A stretch of DNA of 34,131 bases from Gemmatimonadota bacterium (GCA_020351775.1 CP070666.1:1853854-1887984), one strand, 5' to 3'; shown: positions 8,495 through 16,570, counted from the stretch's first letter. Notes: generated by a model not told the origin, from the sequence alone. Translations and numbers: made by a program.

Positions 8495-9784
8495 TCAGAA
8501 GAAGAACATGATTTCTCCGCCCTCGCCTCCCATGCGCGGATTGACGATGTTCGCGAACTTCGAACCGAACCGGTAGCTGAAGCCGACTCTCATGTTGAAC
8601 CGAAAATCGGTCTCACGCGCTCTCCGACGCAGCAGTATCTCTTCGTCGGTCAGTCCTTCAGAAGGTAGGTAGAACTGGTCCTTGATCCGTGAGATGCCCC
8701 CGGACAGGTTGAAGTTCAACCCACGGAACAGCCGGTACTCGAAAAACGCGAAGGTGTTGATGCTGTGCACCCTGAGGTCGTGCAGGTACTGGGTCCCCCC
8801 GATCGAGCCAAAGACCCGACCCCAGGGTTGCTGCACCGATGCCGACACAGACAGGGTGTGCCGTGGCAGGATCTGCTCGGTCTTGCCATCGACCGTAACC
8901 AGCTCGTAGTTGAATGCCGCCAGCTGAGCGGTATAGAGGAAGGTCAGCTGCCGGCGCGTGGATTCATCATATGGGAAGATGTTGTATTCCAGAGCAGGTC
9001 CAAGAAAGATTCCCAGGTCTCTGTTGTAGTACGTAGATCTACTCGCGGTTGCGGCGCCACCGCCTGACCAATGATCACCCAGACTCCATACCATATCTAG
9101 GTTGACTGAGTAGTCCTCCGAGACATCGACGTAGACGTCATCATCGTCCAGTTCGAACTCTTGTCTGCTGTAGCGGCCGGACGTGCGCAAGCTGACCTTG
9201 AAGTCCTCGGCCACCCTGGAAGCGCTCGCCGACCCCCCGAGCGAGTATCTGCTCTGTTGCGCCTCTCCGTTGAGGGAGCCGTTGGCCCGGATCTGGAATA
9301 CCCACAAGTTCCACGGATCGTGCTCCTCTCGCTGGACGACAGCGACTGGGGGCTCCTGGTAGGTGACACGCAGGCGGGGAGCTATCGGGCTGTTATCGAC
9401 AAACCGCACCAGCCCCAAGGCAATGGTCTGAGTGAGGTTCTCCCGCACCTCTGCATCCGTATCGTCTGGATCCGAGGTGTAGGAGAGCGATCTGTCCTGC
9501 TCCACGAATTCCCGCCGGCCCAGGTAGTCGAGTGTGTAATGCCACCCTCCGCCCCCCGTCCTTTGTGAAGTCACAAGCAGGTGAATATCCGAATCCTGCC
9601 TATCGCGCACCCAGTTCACCCATGTGATTTCACGCCGGAAATGATCGAAATCGCAATTGGGAGCGTTGCAGTCGAGGAATACGTAAAGGGCCTGCGCCGT
9701 AGTGTCGGCTGCAGGCTCCTGAGCAAAACCGACCGCGCAAGGTAACGCGGCGGCGATCAGGACTGCCGAAACGGCTCTGAGCAT
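8495..9784 (-). CDS. Outer-membrane beta-barrel protein, function unknown
   Basis: 429 residues. A clear signal peptide (1-22) ends in GFAQ. The first mature domain (about 30-160) has a CNAPNC motif (Cys39 and Cys44, a possible disulfide) followed by FRREITWVNWVRDR and a TSQRTGGGG segment. The remainder alternates polar and aromatic residues in short strands, typical of an outer-membrane barrel, and the chain ends in Phe-Phe-Phe, matching the aromatic C-terminal signal for BAM assembly. GAGGG sits five bases before the ATG. It converges with the PBP gene (122 bp between stops, no clear terminator). I do not recognise a named family; substrate and role are not evident. Divergent from the histidine phosphatase gene. 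Confidence 0.72.
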   Translation of the reverse strand: MLRAVSAVLIAAALPCAVGFAQEPAADTTAQALYVFLDCNAPNCDFDHFRREITWVNWVRDRQDSDIHLLVTSQRTGGGGWHYTLDYLGRREFVEQDRSLSYTSDPDDTDAEVRENLTQTIALGLVRFVDNSPIAPRLRVTYQEPPVAVVQREEHDPWNLWVFQIRANGSLNGEAQQSRYSLGGSASASRVAEDFKVSLRTSGRYSRQEFELDDDDVYVDVSEDYSVNLDMVWSLGDHWSGGGAATASRSTYYNRDLGIFLGPALEYNIFPYDESTRRQLTFLYTAQLAAFNYELVTVDGKTEQILPRHTLSVSASVQQPWGRVFGSIGGTQYLHDLRVHSINTFAFFEYRLFRGLNFNLSGGISRIKDQFYLPSEGLTDEEILLRRRARETDFRFNMRVGFSYRFGSKFANIVNPRMGGEGGEIMFFF

Positions 9785-10086
9785 TGTCGCCCTCGGGCTT
9801 GTCGATGTCAGTCGGGATCCCTAGTAGGACGCCTCAGGCCGCCGATTCGTTGCACTGCTCTCTGGACCCGAGGCTCGGGCGCGTTAACTACTCGGACGAG
9901 CGACAAAAGTTCCGCAATCTCACGGAGGGCACCGAAGACAGTGCACAGCGTACAGGATACTTCGTTGTGCCTGACGAGATTCGTATCTGGCACATCGAAG
10001 ATCTAACCCCTGTACTCTGCACTCCGTATTCTGTAACGTGGGACCGGATACCATTTCAATCAAGTCGGAACACTACGGGAGCTAGA
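9785..10086. other. 302-bp intergenic region between divergent genes
   Basis: This region separates the barrel-protein start (9784) from the histidine phosphatase start (10087). The plus-strand frame of the phosphatase stays open through it, but the translation looks unlike any protein and precedes a good signal peptide, so it is treated as noncoding. It must hold at least two promoters; no match clear enough to place was seen. Confidence 0.5.
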
Positions 10087-10629
10087 ATGTCTGTATGTCT
10101 ACGAAGCATCGCCGCATATCTCGTGACGGCTGCGTGCGCGGTGTCGTTCCTGTCCGCTGCTTGTAACGCTCAGGAGGATGGTGCTTTCACGACCGTCATC
10201 CTGGTACGTCACGCCGAGAAGGCCGACGTTGGCGATGATCCGCCGTTGACCGACATGGGACGGCAACGCGCGCTGGCACTAGCTCACGCTCTGGGTGAGG
10301 TCGAGGTTGATGTGGTCTACACGACACCGTACATCCGCACCCGGGAGACAGCACAGCCGCTTGCCGAGCTTCGGGCGCTGCCGGTCATCGCGATCCCGGC
10401 AGAGAGCTACGCCGAGCGAATGGCTACACTGATTCGATCGCAACACGCCGGCCACATCGTGGTGGCCGTGAGCCACAGTAACACCGTCCCGGCTCTGATC
10501 GAAGCACTCGGCGCCGGCCCGGCCCCGGTAATAGATGAAGACGAATACGACGATCTTTACGTAGTGACGATTGATGCAGGTGGACACGCGACTCTGCTGA
10601 ACCTGCGCTACGGACCTGAATCCCCTTGA
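10087..10629 (+). CDS. Exported histidine phosphatase (phosphoglycerate mutase-like)
   Basis: 180 residues. Residues 1-29 are an export signal; the end, LSAAC (Cys26), could be a weak lipobox, with ordinary cleavage after NAQ the alternative. The catalytic core has LVRHAEK (39-45, phospho-accepting His42), LTDMGRQRA (54-62), the YTTPYIRTRETA segment (78-89) carrying the second arginine, and AVSHSN (127-132) with the second histidine. This is the branch 2/SixA-size version of the fold, acting on a phosphoester of unknown identity in the periplasm. GGGAGC upstream supports the ATG at 10087; the open frame further upstream (to 9784) was rejected. It stands 75 bp ahead of the IPP isomerase gene on the same strand. 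Confidence 0.85.
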   Translation: MSVCLRSIAAYLVTAACAVSFLSAACNAQEDGAFTTVILVRHAEKADVGDDPPLTDMGRQRALALAHALGEVEVDVVYTTPYIRTRETAQPLAELRALPVIAIPAESYAERMATLIRSQHAGHIVVAVSHSNTVPALIEALGAGPAPVIDEDEYDDLYVVTIDAGGHATLLNLRYGPESP

Positions 10630-10671
10630 CCTCAGTGGAATCCGACTTGACGCAGGAGGCCTCGGGCAGGT

Positions 10672-10697
10672 TACTTTATAGAACAAAGTACTTTATA
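10672..10697 (+). promoter_or_regulatory. Duplicated TACTTTATA ahead of IPP isomerase gene
   Basis: TACTTTATA occurs at 10672-10680 and again at 10689-10697, 17 bp apart, with AAAGTACTTT (10686-10695) forming a perfect palindrome across the second copy. A TATATT hexamer (10694-10699) ends just before the ATG at 10705, which has no ribosome site upstream, so transcription may start at or next to the start codon. TTGACG at 10647-10652 is a possible upstream element for the first copy. Confidence 0.4.
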
Positions 10698-10704
10698 TTC
10701 GTTC

Positions 10705-11328
10705 ATGCCACTGAAACAGCCCCACCTACCCGCAGGCCGGCCGGCCCCGGCCGTTCCCAGCGACCAAGTCGTGCTGGTCGACGCCCAGGACCGCTCCATC
10801 GGGACATACCCCAAGCTCGCCGCGCACCAGGAGGGGCGCCTGCATCGAGCGGTCTCCGTGCTAGTATCAGACGGCGATGAACGCATCCTGCTGCAGCGCC
10901 GCGCCATCACGAAGTATCACTCGGGCGGCATGTGGTCGAACACCTGTTGCACGCACCCCTACCCCAACGAGTCACCTGCGGCAGCCGCACATCGGAGATT
11001 GCAGGAGGAAATGGGCTTCGACTGTGATCTGGAACGCACTGGAAGCATCCTCTATCGAACGGAACTGACCGGCGGATTGATCGAGCACGAGTACGACCAC
11101 GTGTTCCTGGGAGAGTTCGAGGGCGAGCCTCAGCCGGACCCGGTCGAGGTGGCCGACTGGCGCTGGGTCGGACTCACTGAGCTGCTGGCGCAGCGTGACT
11201 TGATGCTCCAGGCCTACACCCCCTGGTTCTGGCTCGTGCTGGAGCACCTGCGCGAGGCCGGCTGGCCTGGTCCAGATCTTGCTCCCCGAGACCGCACCTC
11301 TCAACCAGCATCTCCAAGCGCAGGTTGA
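10705..11328 (+). CDS. idi: Isopentenyl-diphosphate delta-isomerase, type 1
   Basis: 207 residues, a Nudix-fold enzyme that interconverts IPP and DMAPP for isoprenoid synthesis in the cytoplasm. By comparison with the E. coli enzyme, the metal and active-site residues are visible: His41 and His47 in AAHQEGRLHRA, Cys82 and His84 in WSNTCCTHP (77-85), Glu127 and Glu129 in EHEYDHVF, and the Nudix-type RRLQEEMG (97-104). The N-terminus has about 18 extra residues before the family core (VVLVDAQDR), and a C-terminal tail of about 20 residues is polar and probably disordered. No Shine-Dalgarno sequence precedes the ATG, so leaderless translation is possible; a slightly later start would also retain the core. 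It precedes the acyl carrier protein gene by 44 bp and may be cotranscribed with it. Confidence 0.93.
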   Translation: MPLKQPHLPAGRPAPAVPSDQVVLVDAQDRSIGTYPKLAAHQEGRLHRAVSVLVSDGDERILLQRRAITKYHSGGMWSNTCCTHPYPNESPAAAAHRRLQEEMGFDCDLERTGSILYRTELTGGLIEHEYDHVFLGEFEGEPQPDPVEVADWRWVGLTELLAQRDLMLQAYTPWFWLVLEHLREAGWPGPDLAPRDRTSQPASPSAG

Positions 11329-11372
11329 AGCTTCGCAAACACACCCAGACCGACACAGGAGAGATACTGCGT

Positions 11373-11624
11373 ATGAGCGCAAGCATCAGGGCCCAGATTC
11401 AGGAGTACGTCGAGGAACTGGCCAAAGAGGACAACATAGATCCATCCATCAACCTGTTCGAGGCCGGCCTGCTAACGTCTGTGCATGTGCTCGACTTGAT
11501 CGCGTGTCTCGAGGAGACCTTCGAAATCTCCATCTCGCCCGACGACCTGAGCGTCGACAACTTCGGCTCAATCGACGCCATGGTCAGCTACACCGAGGTT
11601 GCCATACAGCGACAGGCGGCCTAG
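11373..11624 (+). CDS. Stand-alone acyl/peptidyl carrier protein
   Basis: 83 residues, the size of a free carrier protein. The four-helix pattern is clear, and the phosphopantetheine site is read as Ser36 in GLLTSVHVLDLI; the usual D-S-L is T-S-V here. Acidic helix II (CLEETFEISI) is typical. The ATG at 11373 follows AGGAGAG by about 10 bases. The stop is only five bases before the ligase start, so the two are probably translationally coupled, and the ligase is the likely loader of this carrier. It does not sit with fatty-acid synthesis genes, so a dedicated role in a specialised pathway is more likely than AcpP. Confidence 0.88.
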   Translation: MSASIRAQIQEYVEELAKEDNIDPSINLFEAGLLTSVHVLDLIACLEETFEISISPDDLSVDNFGSIDAMVSYTEVAIQRQAA

Positions 11625-11629
11625 GCCGC

Positions 11630-13156
11630 ATGTATCCGGTCCATGAACTGCTTCGCAGATCCTCCGCCGATTCACCGCACAAGGAAGCAGTCGTATGTGG
11701 CACGACGCGCCTTCCATTTAGCGCCGTCAGCGAGGCCGCAACCTCGATCGCAAGCTTCCTTACATCACGCGGAATCGGTCGGGGAGAGCGCGTGGGCATC
11801 TTCACGACCAAGAGCGTGGAGGAGATCTTCGCCATATACGGCGTACTCGGCTCCGGAGCTGCTTTCGTCCATCTGAATCCGCAGTATCGCGACACTCACT
11901 TACGACACGTAATAACAGACTGTGGCATCAAGACCCTGTTTGTTGACAGCGCGAGGGCGCGCATGCTCGGCAGCGCGTTCGACGGGGAGAGCCCACTCGA
12001 CCTGGTCATATCGCTCTCAGGCGGTGCCCCACCGGATCCGACAGTTGCCACAGATGTCACCCAGCTGCGCGACATCCTGCGATCCCCAAGGCGGCTGGGA
12101 GACCGGCCTGCAGAAGTGCAGGAAGACGATGTGGCCTCCATCATCTACACATCGGGCTCTACGGGTATGCCCAAGGGCATATTAGTGACCCATGAGATCT
12201 TCTACGACTCGACGGTTGCGTCGGCTGAGGTACTCAACAACACCAGGGAAGACCGCATCATCTCCATAACTCCGTTCTCGTTCGACGGCGCGCTGAGCCA
12301 ACTGTTCACCGCGATGTACGTGGGCGGAACCCTGGTGCAACAGCGGTCCAACTTTGCCAAGGATATTGTCGACACGCTCCTCGACGAGAAGATCACGGGC
12401 TGCCATGCGGTCCCGTCACTGTGGGGGATCCTGCTGCAAGAACGGTCCCCATTTCCGCGCCACAGCTATCCTTACTTGCGGTACGTCTCGATCATTGGTG
12501 AGGTTCTCCCCGCCAGGCACCTGGCGCGGCTGCGCGAAATCCTCGGCGCCACGGATTTCTACCTGATGTACGGCACCACCGAGGCGTTCCGCTCGACTTA
12601 TCTGCCTCCGCCCGATCTCGATCGCAAGCCCGGATCCGTGGGTATTCCCTTCCCCGGCGTATCCGTCGCCGTGCTCGACGACAACGGCGATCCGTGCCCC
12701 GCCGGCGAGATCGGGATGATCGTTCACCGAGGAGCGTTCGTATCACCGGGCTACTGGAAGGATCCGGAGCGTACCGGGCGCACGTTCGTTGACGGATCGG
12801 TTCACACCGGTGACCGCGGTTGGCTCGACGACGAGGGCTACCTGTATTACGCCGGCCGCTGCGATAGCATGATCAAGGTGCAAGGATTCCGGCTCAGCCC
12901 CGAGGAGGTCGAAGTCTGCATCCACGATATGGAGTCAGTGGCCGAGGTGGCAGTGATCGGCGTGCCAGCGAAGGAGATAGGCACGATCGTCAAGGCGCTG
13001 ATTGTGCTGCATCCCAGCGCACAAACGTCTGACAAGGACGTTATCAACCACTGCCGCACACAGCTACCTCACTACATGATCCCTAGTGTCGTAGAGTTCC
13101 TGCCAGCACTCCCGAAGACCAGCGGAAACAAGCTCAACAGGGCTGCACTAGTCTAA
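11630..13156 (+). CDS. AMP-forming acyl/aminoacyl-ACP ligase (adenylation enzyme)
   Basis: 508 residues, an ANL-superfamily enzyme that activates a carboxylate as its adenylate and transfers it to a thiol. Motifs: YTSGSTGMPKG (173-183), SFDG (217-220), YGTTEA (314-319), TGDRG (393-397), GRCDSMIKVQGFR (409-421) and the A10 lysine Lys501 in GNKLNRA. The substrate is not obvious: by hand alignment to GrsA the pocket residues read about D-G-S-H-S-I-M-R-S, unlike the known proline code. The C-terminal hinge segment resembles ligases of exosortase-associated loci. The ATG at 11630 lies five bases after the carrier protein stop, which argues for ACP as partner; the frame is open further upstream, but that part is antisense-like and overlaps two genes. 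A 6-bp-stem inverted repeat (13159-13164 with 13179-13184) follows the stop. Confidence 0.87.
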   Translation: MYPVHELLRRSSADSPHKEAVVCGTTRLPFSAVSEAATSIASFLTSRGIGRGERVGIFTTKSVEEIFAIYGVLGSGAAFVHLNPQYRDTHLRHVITDCGIKTLFVDSARARMLGSAFDGESPLDLVISLSGGAPPDPTVATDVTQLRDILRSPRRLGDRPAEVQEDDVASIIYTSGSTGMPKGILVTHEIFYDSTVASAEVLNNTREDRIISITPFSFDGALSQLFTAMYVGGTLVQQRSNFAKDIVDTLLDEKITGCHAVPSLWGILLQERSPFPRHSYPYLRYVSIIGEVLPARHLARLREILGATDFYLMYGTTEAFRSTYLPPPDLDRKPGSVGIPFPGVSVAVLDDNGDPCPAGEIGMIVHRGAFVSPGYWKDPERTGRTFVDGSVHTGDRGWLDDEGYLYYAGRCDSMIKVQGFRLSPEEVEVCIHDMESVAEVAVIGVPAKEIGTIVKALIVLHPSAQTSDKDVINHCRTQLPHYMIPSVVEFLPALPKTSGNKLNRAALV

Positions 13157-13210
13157 TGGGACGCTTCTCCCGTACCGTGCGTCCGGCTGAGAGTTCAAGG
13201 CCGTAGCCAG

Positions 13211-14368
13211 ATGACCAGCCTACTGGAGCTCACTGAGACGCAGCGTGCAGCCGTACACCACGCGGTCGAGGTCATCCGCCAAGAAATCGAGCCGATAGCC
13301 GCACAGCTGGACGACAGAGATGAGTTCCCAGAGGCGACCATCCGAGGACTCGCTCAGCATGATCTGTTGGCGGTCCCGCTGCCTCCGGTATACGGGGGAG
13401 CCGGGCACGATTTCGTGACGTATCTGAGCGTGCTCGAGGAGATGGCCAAAGCGAGCTGCTCCATAGCCGCAACTGTGGACGCACACACTACGATGGTGAG
13501 CTTGCCAATCCTCCGATTCGGTGAGAAGCAGCAGCGAGAGAGGTATCTCCGCCGACTTGCGTCAGGCGAGGTGTTGGGAGCATTCGCAGTCACCGAGCCT
13601 GATGTCGGATCCGATATCGCTGGTATCGCAACGACGGCAGTGAGGGATGGCGACCGCTACATACTCAACGGCGCCAAAGCGCTGATCGCAAACGCCAACC
13701 ATGCTGACCTGTTTGTGGTGGCGGCCAAGACCGCTCCTGACCGCGGCATGCTGGGCATAAGTGTCTTCGTCATCGAGAAGGGTACACCCGGGTTCCGGCC
13801 CTCTGGAGAGCGCAAGAGGACGTTGGGGATGAGGGCCACAGATCTGGGCGGCCTCGTGTTCGAGGACGCGTCAGTCCGCCGCGAAAACCTGCTGGGTAGG
13901 GAGAACTTCGGGTTCAAGATCCTGCACGAGACACTCGTTGCCGACCGGGCTGCGACGGCTTCCATCGCTCTGGGCGTCGCAGAGGCAGCCCAGAAGCACT
14001 CGGTGGCATACGCCAAGAAACGGGAACAGTTTGGCAAGCCGATCGCACAATTCGAAAGCATCAAGCGCCTGCTGGCCGACATGGAGGTGAGTATCTCAGC
14101 CGCACGGCTGCTTGCACGCGAGGCGGCCCGTGTGTTGGAGAGCGGATCGGATGCGACCAGGATAGCTTCCATCGCCAAGCTGTTTGCTTCCGAGATGGCG
14201 ACGCGCGTCACGAAGGACGCGATTCAGATCCACGGTGGGTGGGGCTACACGCGGGACTATCCTGTAGAGCGATTCTTCAGGGACGCCAAGTACAGCGAAC
14301 TGGTGGATGGAACCTCAGAGATTCAGCGACTACTCATAGCCGACGAAATCATCAAACGGCGCACGTGA
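13211..14368 (+). CDS. Acyl-CoA dehydrogenase family flavoprotein, probably acting on carrier-bound acyl group
   Basis: 385 residues, full-length family size. FAD-domain motifs: FAVTEPDVGSD (125-135), the YILNGAKALIANA segment (150-162), REQFGKPI (271-278), QIHGGWGYTRDYPVERFFRDAK-type block (339-360). These enzymes oxidise an acyl thioester to the alpha,beta-unsaturated form. The C-terminal motif normally written E-G-T-x-x-I-Q-R reads VDGTSEIQR here, so Asp366 replaces the catalytic glutamate; at the alternative isovaleryl-CoA dehydrogenase site there is also an aspartate (Asp245). It follows the ligase by 54 bp on the same strand. With the ACP and ligase it matches the organisation of prolyl-carrier oxidation cassettes (PltL/PltF/PltE), so a carrier-bound substrate is a reasonable inference. 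The ribosome site is weak. Confidence 0.88.
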   Translation: MTSLLELTETQRAAVHHAVEVIRQEIEPIAAQLDDRDEFPEATIRGLAQHDLLAVPLPPVYGGAGHDFVTYLSVLEEMAKASCSIAATVDAHTTMVSLPILRFGEKQQRERYLRRLASGEVLGAFAVTEPDVGSDIAGIATTAVRDGDRYILNGAKALIANANHADLFVVAAKTAPDRGMLGISVFVIEKGTPGFRPSGERKRTLGMRATDLGGLVFEDASVRRENLLGRENFGFKILHETLVADRAATASIALGVAEAAQKHSVAYAKKREQFGKPIAQFESIKRLLADMEVSISAARLLAREAARVLESGSDATRIASIAKLFASEMATRVTKDAIQIHGGWGYTRDYPVERFFRDAKYSELVDGTSEIQRLLIADEIIKRRT

Positions 14369-14390
14369 GAACCGCCTGACCGATCACCGC

Positions 14391-15224
14391 CTACGCTTCG
14401 CCGTTCGCCGCCCGCAATCTCACGTGCAGCAGATGGACTTCAAACGGTATGCCGTCTGCAGTAGCCAGGCTCGCTATCGCGTCGCGCACTTCACGGTCAC
14501 ACTGCGCGCGTTTCTCGAACGGCATCTTAGCGAAATGCCCACTTAGCCGTGACACCCACCAACTCCAGTGCCCTTCGAGATCATCGTAGTGGGTCTCACG
14601 CAGTTCATCTACCAAGAGCCGCTGACTCGGGAAGGGGCCTGAGAATAGCCGCTCGGTTCCGTCACGGGTCAGATGCTTGCGCATCTTAGCCGATTCGACG
14701 ATCCACCCGAGTCCCAGGTGCCGAATGAATATCGGTGTGGTCTTAGTGACGAACTCGTGGCCGGTATCGCGGCCCACGAAGTAGATGTCCAGCTCCCCAT
14801 CCGGCTTGAGCACGCGCGCCAGTTCGCCTACCGCGCGTTCCACGTCAGTGACCCAATGGAATGCCAGGATACTGAACAGGTAATCCACCGAGCTGGTTTC
14901 GAGCGGCAGCGATTCGAATCGACCGTCGCTCACGCTCACATTGGTAAGACCCGCCAGGTTCTGGACGGCGTGTTCCCGCATCTTCTTGGCGGGCTCCAAT
15001 CCGATGAACTGCGCTGAGGAACCGCCACGCGATGCGAGTTCACGCAGCGCTTGCCCGGCGCCGCATCCCACGTCCACGACCACCTTGTAGCGGGCCTTGA
15101 TGCTGATAAGCTGCACGATCCGTTGGGCTATCCGTCCCCAGCAGGAATCGAGGTTGCGCCGCTCATCGTAGTCGTCAGCGTGTTCGGAGTACGTGTGAAT
15201 GATGAGGTTGTCTGGATCGGCCAT
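14391..15224 (-). CDS. Class I SAM-dependent methyltransferase
   Basis: 277 residues from the ATG at 15224, which has GGGAG six bases upstream; a start at 15260 is possible but lacks one. Motif I is VVVDVGCGAGQAL (48-60), followed by the acidic end of strand 2 (GLEPAKKM), a DGRFESLPL motif II region and LARVLKPDGEL as post-motif III. The N-terminal YSEHADDYDERR resembles UbiE/COQ5- or BioC-like small-molecule methyltransferases. The C-terminal part (W-W-V-S and following helices) is family-specific and may bind the substrate. It converges with the dehydrogenase gene (22 bp apart) and is divergent from the GNAT gene. Whether its substrate comes from the neighbouring carrier or sugar genes is not shown by the sequence. 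Confidence 0.85.
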   Translation of the reverse strand: MADPDNLIIHTYSEHADDYDERRNLDSCWGRIAQRIVQLISIKARYKVVVDVGCGAGQALRELASRGGSSAQFIGLEPAKKMREHAVQNLAGLTNVSVSDGRFESLPLETSSVDYLFSILAFHWVTDVERAVGELARVLKPDGELDIYFVGRDTGHEFVTKTTPIFIRHLGLGWIVESAKMRKHLTRDGTERLFSGPFPSQRLLVDELRETHYDDLEGHWSWWVSRLSGHFAKMPFEKRAQCDREVRDAIASLATADGIPFEVHLLHVRLRAANGEA

Positions 15225-15267
15225 GGTCTCCCGGACTGTTGCGTGCGTTGTGCTTGGCAAGCTAACC

Positions 15268-15294
15268 GTATTAGAGCGCCGTTACTCGTTACAA
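15268..15294 (-). promoter_or_regulatory. Candidate promoter of methyltransferase gene
   Basis: On the minus strand TTGTAA (15294-15289) and TAATAC (15273-15268) are separated by 15 bp, a short but usable spacing, about 45 bases upstream of the ATG at 15224. This is a visual match only. Confidence 0.3.
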
Positions 15295-15381
15295 GAACGG
15301 TGCCGCAGTTCCCGGCCGTCGCTAATAGCAGGCGATCAGGACAGGCGGCAGTTCCCCAGAAGTCCGAACGCCCGGCGCGTG

Positions 15382-15395
15382 GTCCCGGCCGGGAC
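15382..15395. repeat. 14-bp perfect palindrome in divergent promoter region
   Basis: GTCCCGGCCGGGAC is its own reverse complement and lies in the 266-bp gap between the divergent methyltransferase and GNAT genes. It could be an operator, but the GC-rich background makes such palindromes easier to find by chance. Confidence 0.35.
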
Positions 15396-15490
15396 ACACT
15401 CGCGCCACTGATGTGCCCTTGCCGGCTCGCTCCTTGCACCAGGCGGCTGCCACTTGATACCATGATCTCACAACCCTGGAGTCCTAGCGC

Positions 15491-16558
15491 ATGATCCGTC
15501 CAGCCGAGCGTGACGATATCCCAGCCGTAGTCGATTTCCACCTCCGTGTCTTCGGTATGCCCCCGGGCGACCCGCCGCCGCCGCCGGACCTGGACTACGA
15601 AACCATCTTCTTCGACCACCCCTGGTACGACTCGGAGATCCGCTCTCTCATGTACGAGAAGGACGGCGAAGTGTTGGGTTTCATGGGGATCGTCGCCCGA
15701 CAGATGGAGTTCGCAGACCGTCCCATCCGGGCCGCCATTCCCACCAAGATCATGGTCGACGCCGAGCGCGGTGGTGCGCTGATCGCAGTGCAGCTACTCA
15801 AAGCGCTCGCCGCGATGCCACATGACGTGGCCGTCAACGATGGTTCCAACGACGTCATGCGTGAGGTATGGCAGCGAGCTGGAGCGGAGATCCTGGTTCC
15901 GTCCAGCCTGCACTGGGTGAGGCCGTTCAGGCCGGCCGAGCATTGGAGACATCGGGTGAGTGAGCGTGACGGGCTGGCGGGATTGGCTGGGCGGCTGGCC
16001 CTGCCAGCGACCGGTGCAGCCGACATGATGTTGCGATACACCCGGTGGAACGATTTCTCGGCTGGGAACGGCCTCGTTACGGAACCCACACTGGAGGCGG
16101 CCAGGCTGCTCCCGTTAATCGAGCGCGAAGCCGCCCAGCGGCTACTGCGGCCGGTGTACGATGAGGCGACGCTGGCGTGGCAGCTCGGCCAGCTCGAGCG
16201 GATGGGGCGCTACAGAGAGTTGTCCGGCGCCATAGTGCGGACCAAGAAGGGCAAGGACTTGGGGTGGTACCTGTACTATCACCGGCCACGTGGCGTGAGC
16301 GAGGTGCTGCAGTTCGTCGCTTACCCCGGTCGTGAAGAGGCGGTGTTCGCCAGGCTGCTGGCAGAGGCTCGCGAGCGTGGCGCCACAGCTCTGGGCGGTC
16401 GGTCGGACGTGCGATTGCTGCCCGTCCTGGCAAACCAGCGTTGTGACTTCGAACTCGGCCATCCCTGGACGCTCGTTGTGACCAGACACGATGAGCTACG
16501 ATCCGCGTTACAGGGCAAGGACGCGTTCTTCACGCGGATGGAGGGTGAATGGTGGTGA
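15491..16558 (+). CDS. GNAT-family acetyltransferase-like protein
   Basis: 355 residues. The N-terminal part is GNAT-like: MIRPAERDDIPAVVDFHLRV opens with the usual first strand and helix, and a central strand GEVLGFMGIVARQM (63-76) fits the acyl-CoA binding core. The second half (about 170-340) appears to contain another degenerate GNAT-like unit, with LGWYLYYHR and a second ARERGA helix, giving a duplicated-fold length as in FemX/GNAT fusions. A run of five prolines occurs at about 30-34. GGAG lies nine bases before the ATG. It converges with the GT4 gene (12 bp between stops). A role in N- or O-acylating an amino acid or sugar fits the neighbours, but the substrate is not recognisable. Confidence 0.7.
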   Translation: MIRPAERDDIPAVVDFHLRVFGMPPGDPPPPPDLDYETIFFDHPWYDSEIRSLMYEKDGEVLGFMGIVARQMEFADRPIRAAIPTKIMVDAERGGALIAVQLLKALAAMPHDVAVNDGSNDVMREVWQRAGAEILVPSSLHWVRPFRPAEHWRHRVSERDGLAGLAGRLALPATGAADMMLRYTRWNDFSAGNGLVTEPTLEAARLLPLIEREAAQRLLRPVYDEATLAWQLGQLERMGRYRELSGAIVRTKKGKDLGWYLYYHRPRGVSEVLQFVAYPGREEAVFARLLAEARERGATALGGRSDVRLLPVLANQRCDFELGHPWTLVVTRHDELRSALQGKDAFFTRMEGEWW

Positions 16559-16570
16559 GACGGGACAGCG

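Noticed and set aside
9784..10086. N-terminal extension of the histidine phosphatase (101 residues)
   Set aside because: The extension does not resemble a protein domain, precedes a good signal peptide, and lies over the divergent promoter region; the ATG at 10087 has a ribosome site.
11279..11629. Upstream extension of the AMP ligase over the carrier-protein gene
   Set aside because: The extra residues are arginine- and histidine-rich frame shadow, and the frame overlaps two genes with much better protein similarity.
11630..14368. Identification as a prolyl-carrier (pyrrole) pathway
   Set aside because: Gene order fits, but the hand-aligned adenylation pocket does not match the proline code and the dehydrogenase lacks the usual glutamate. 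Kept only as an analogy.
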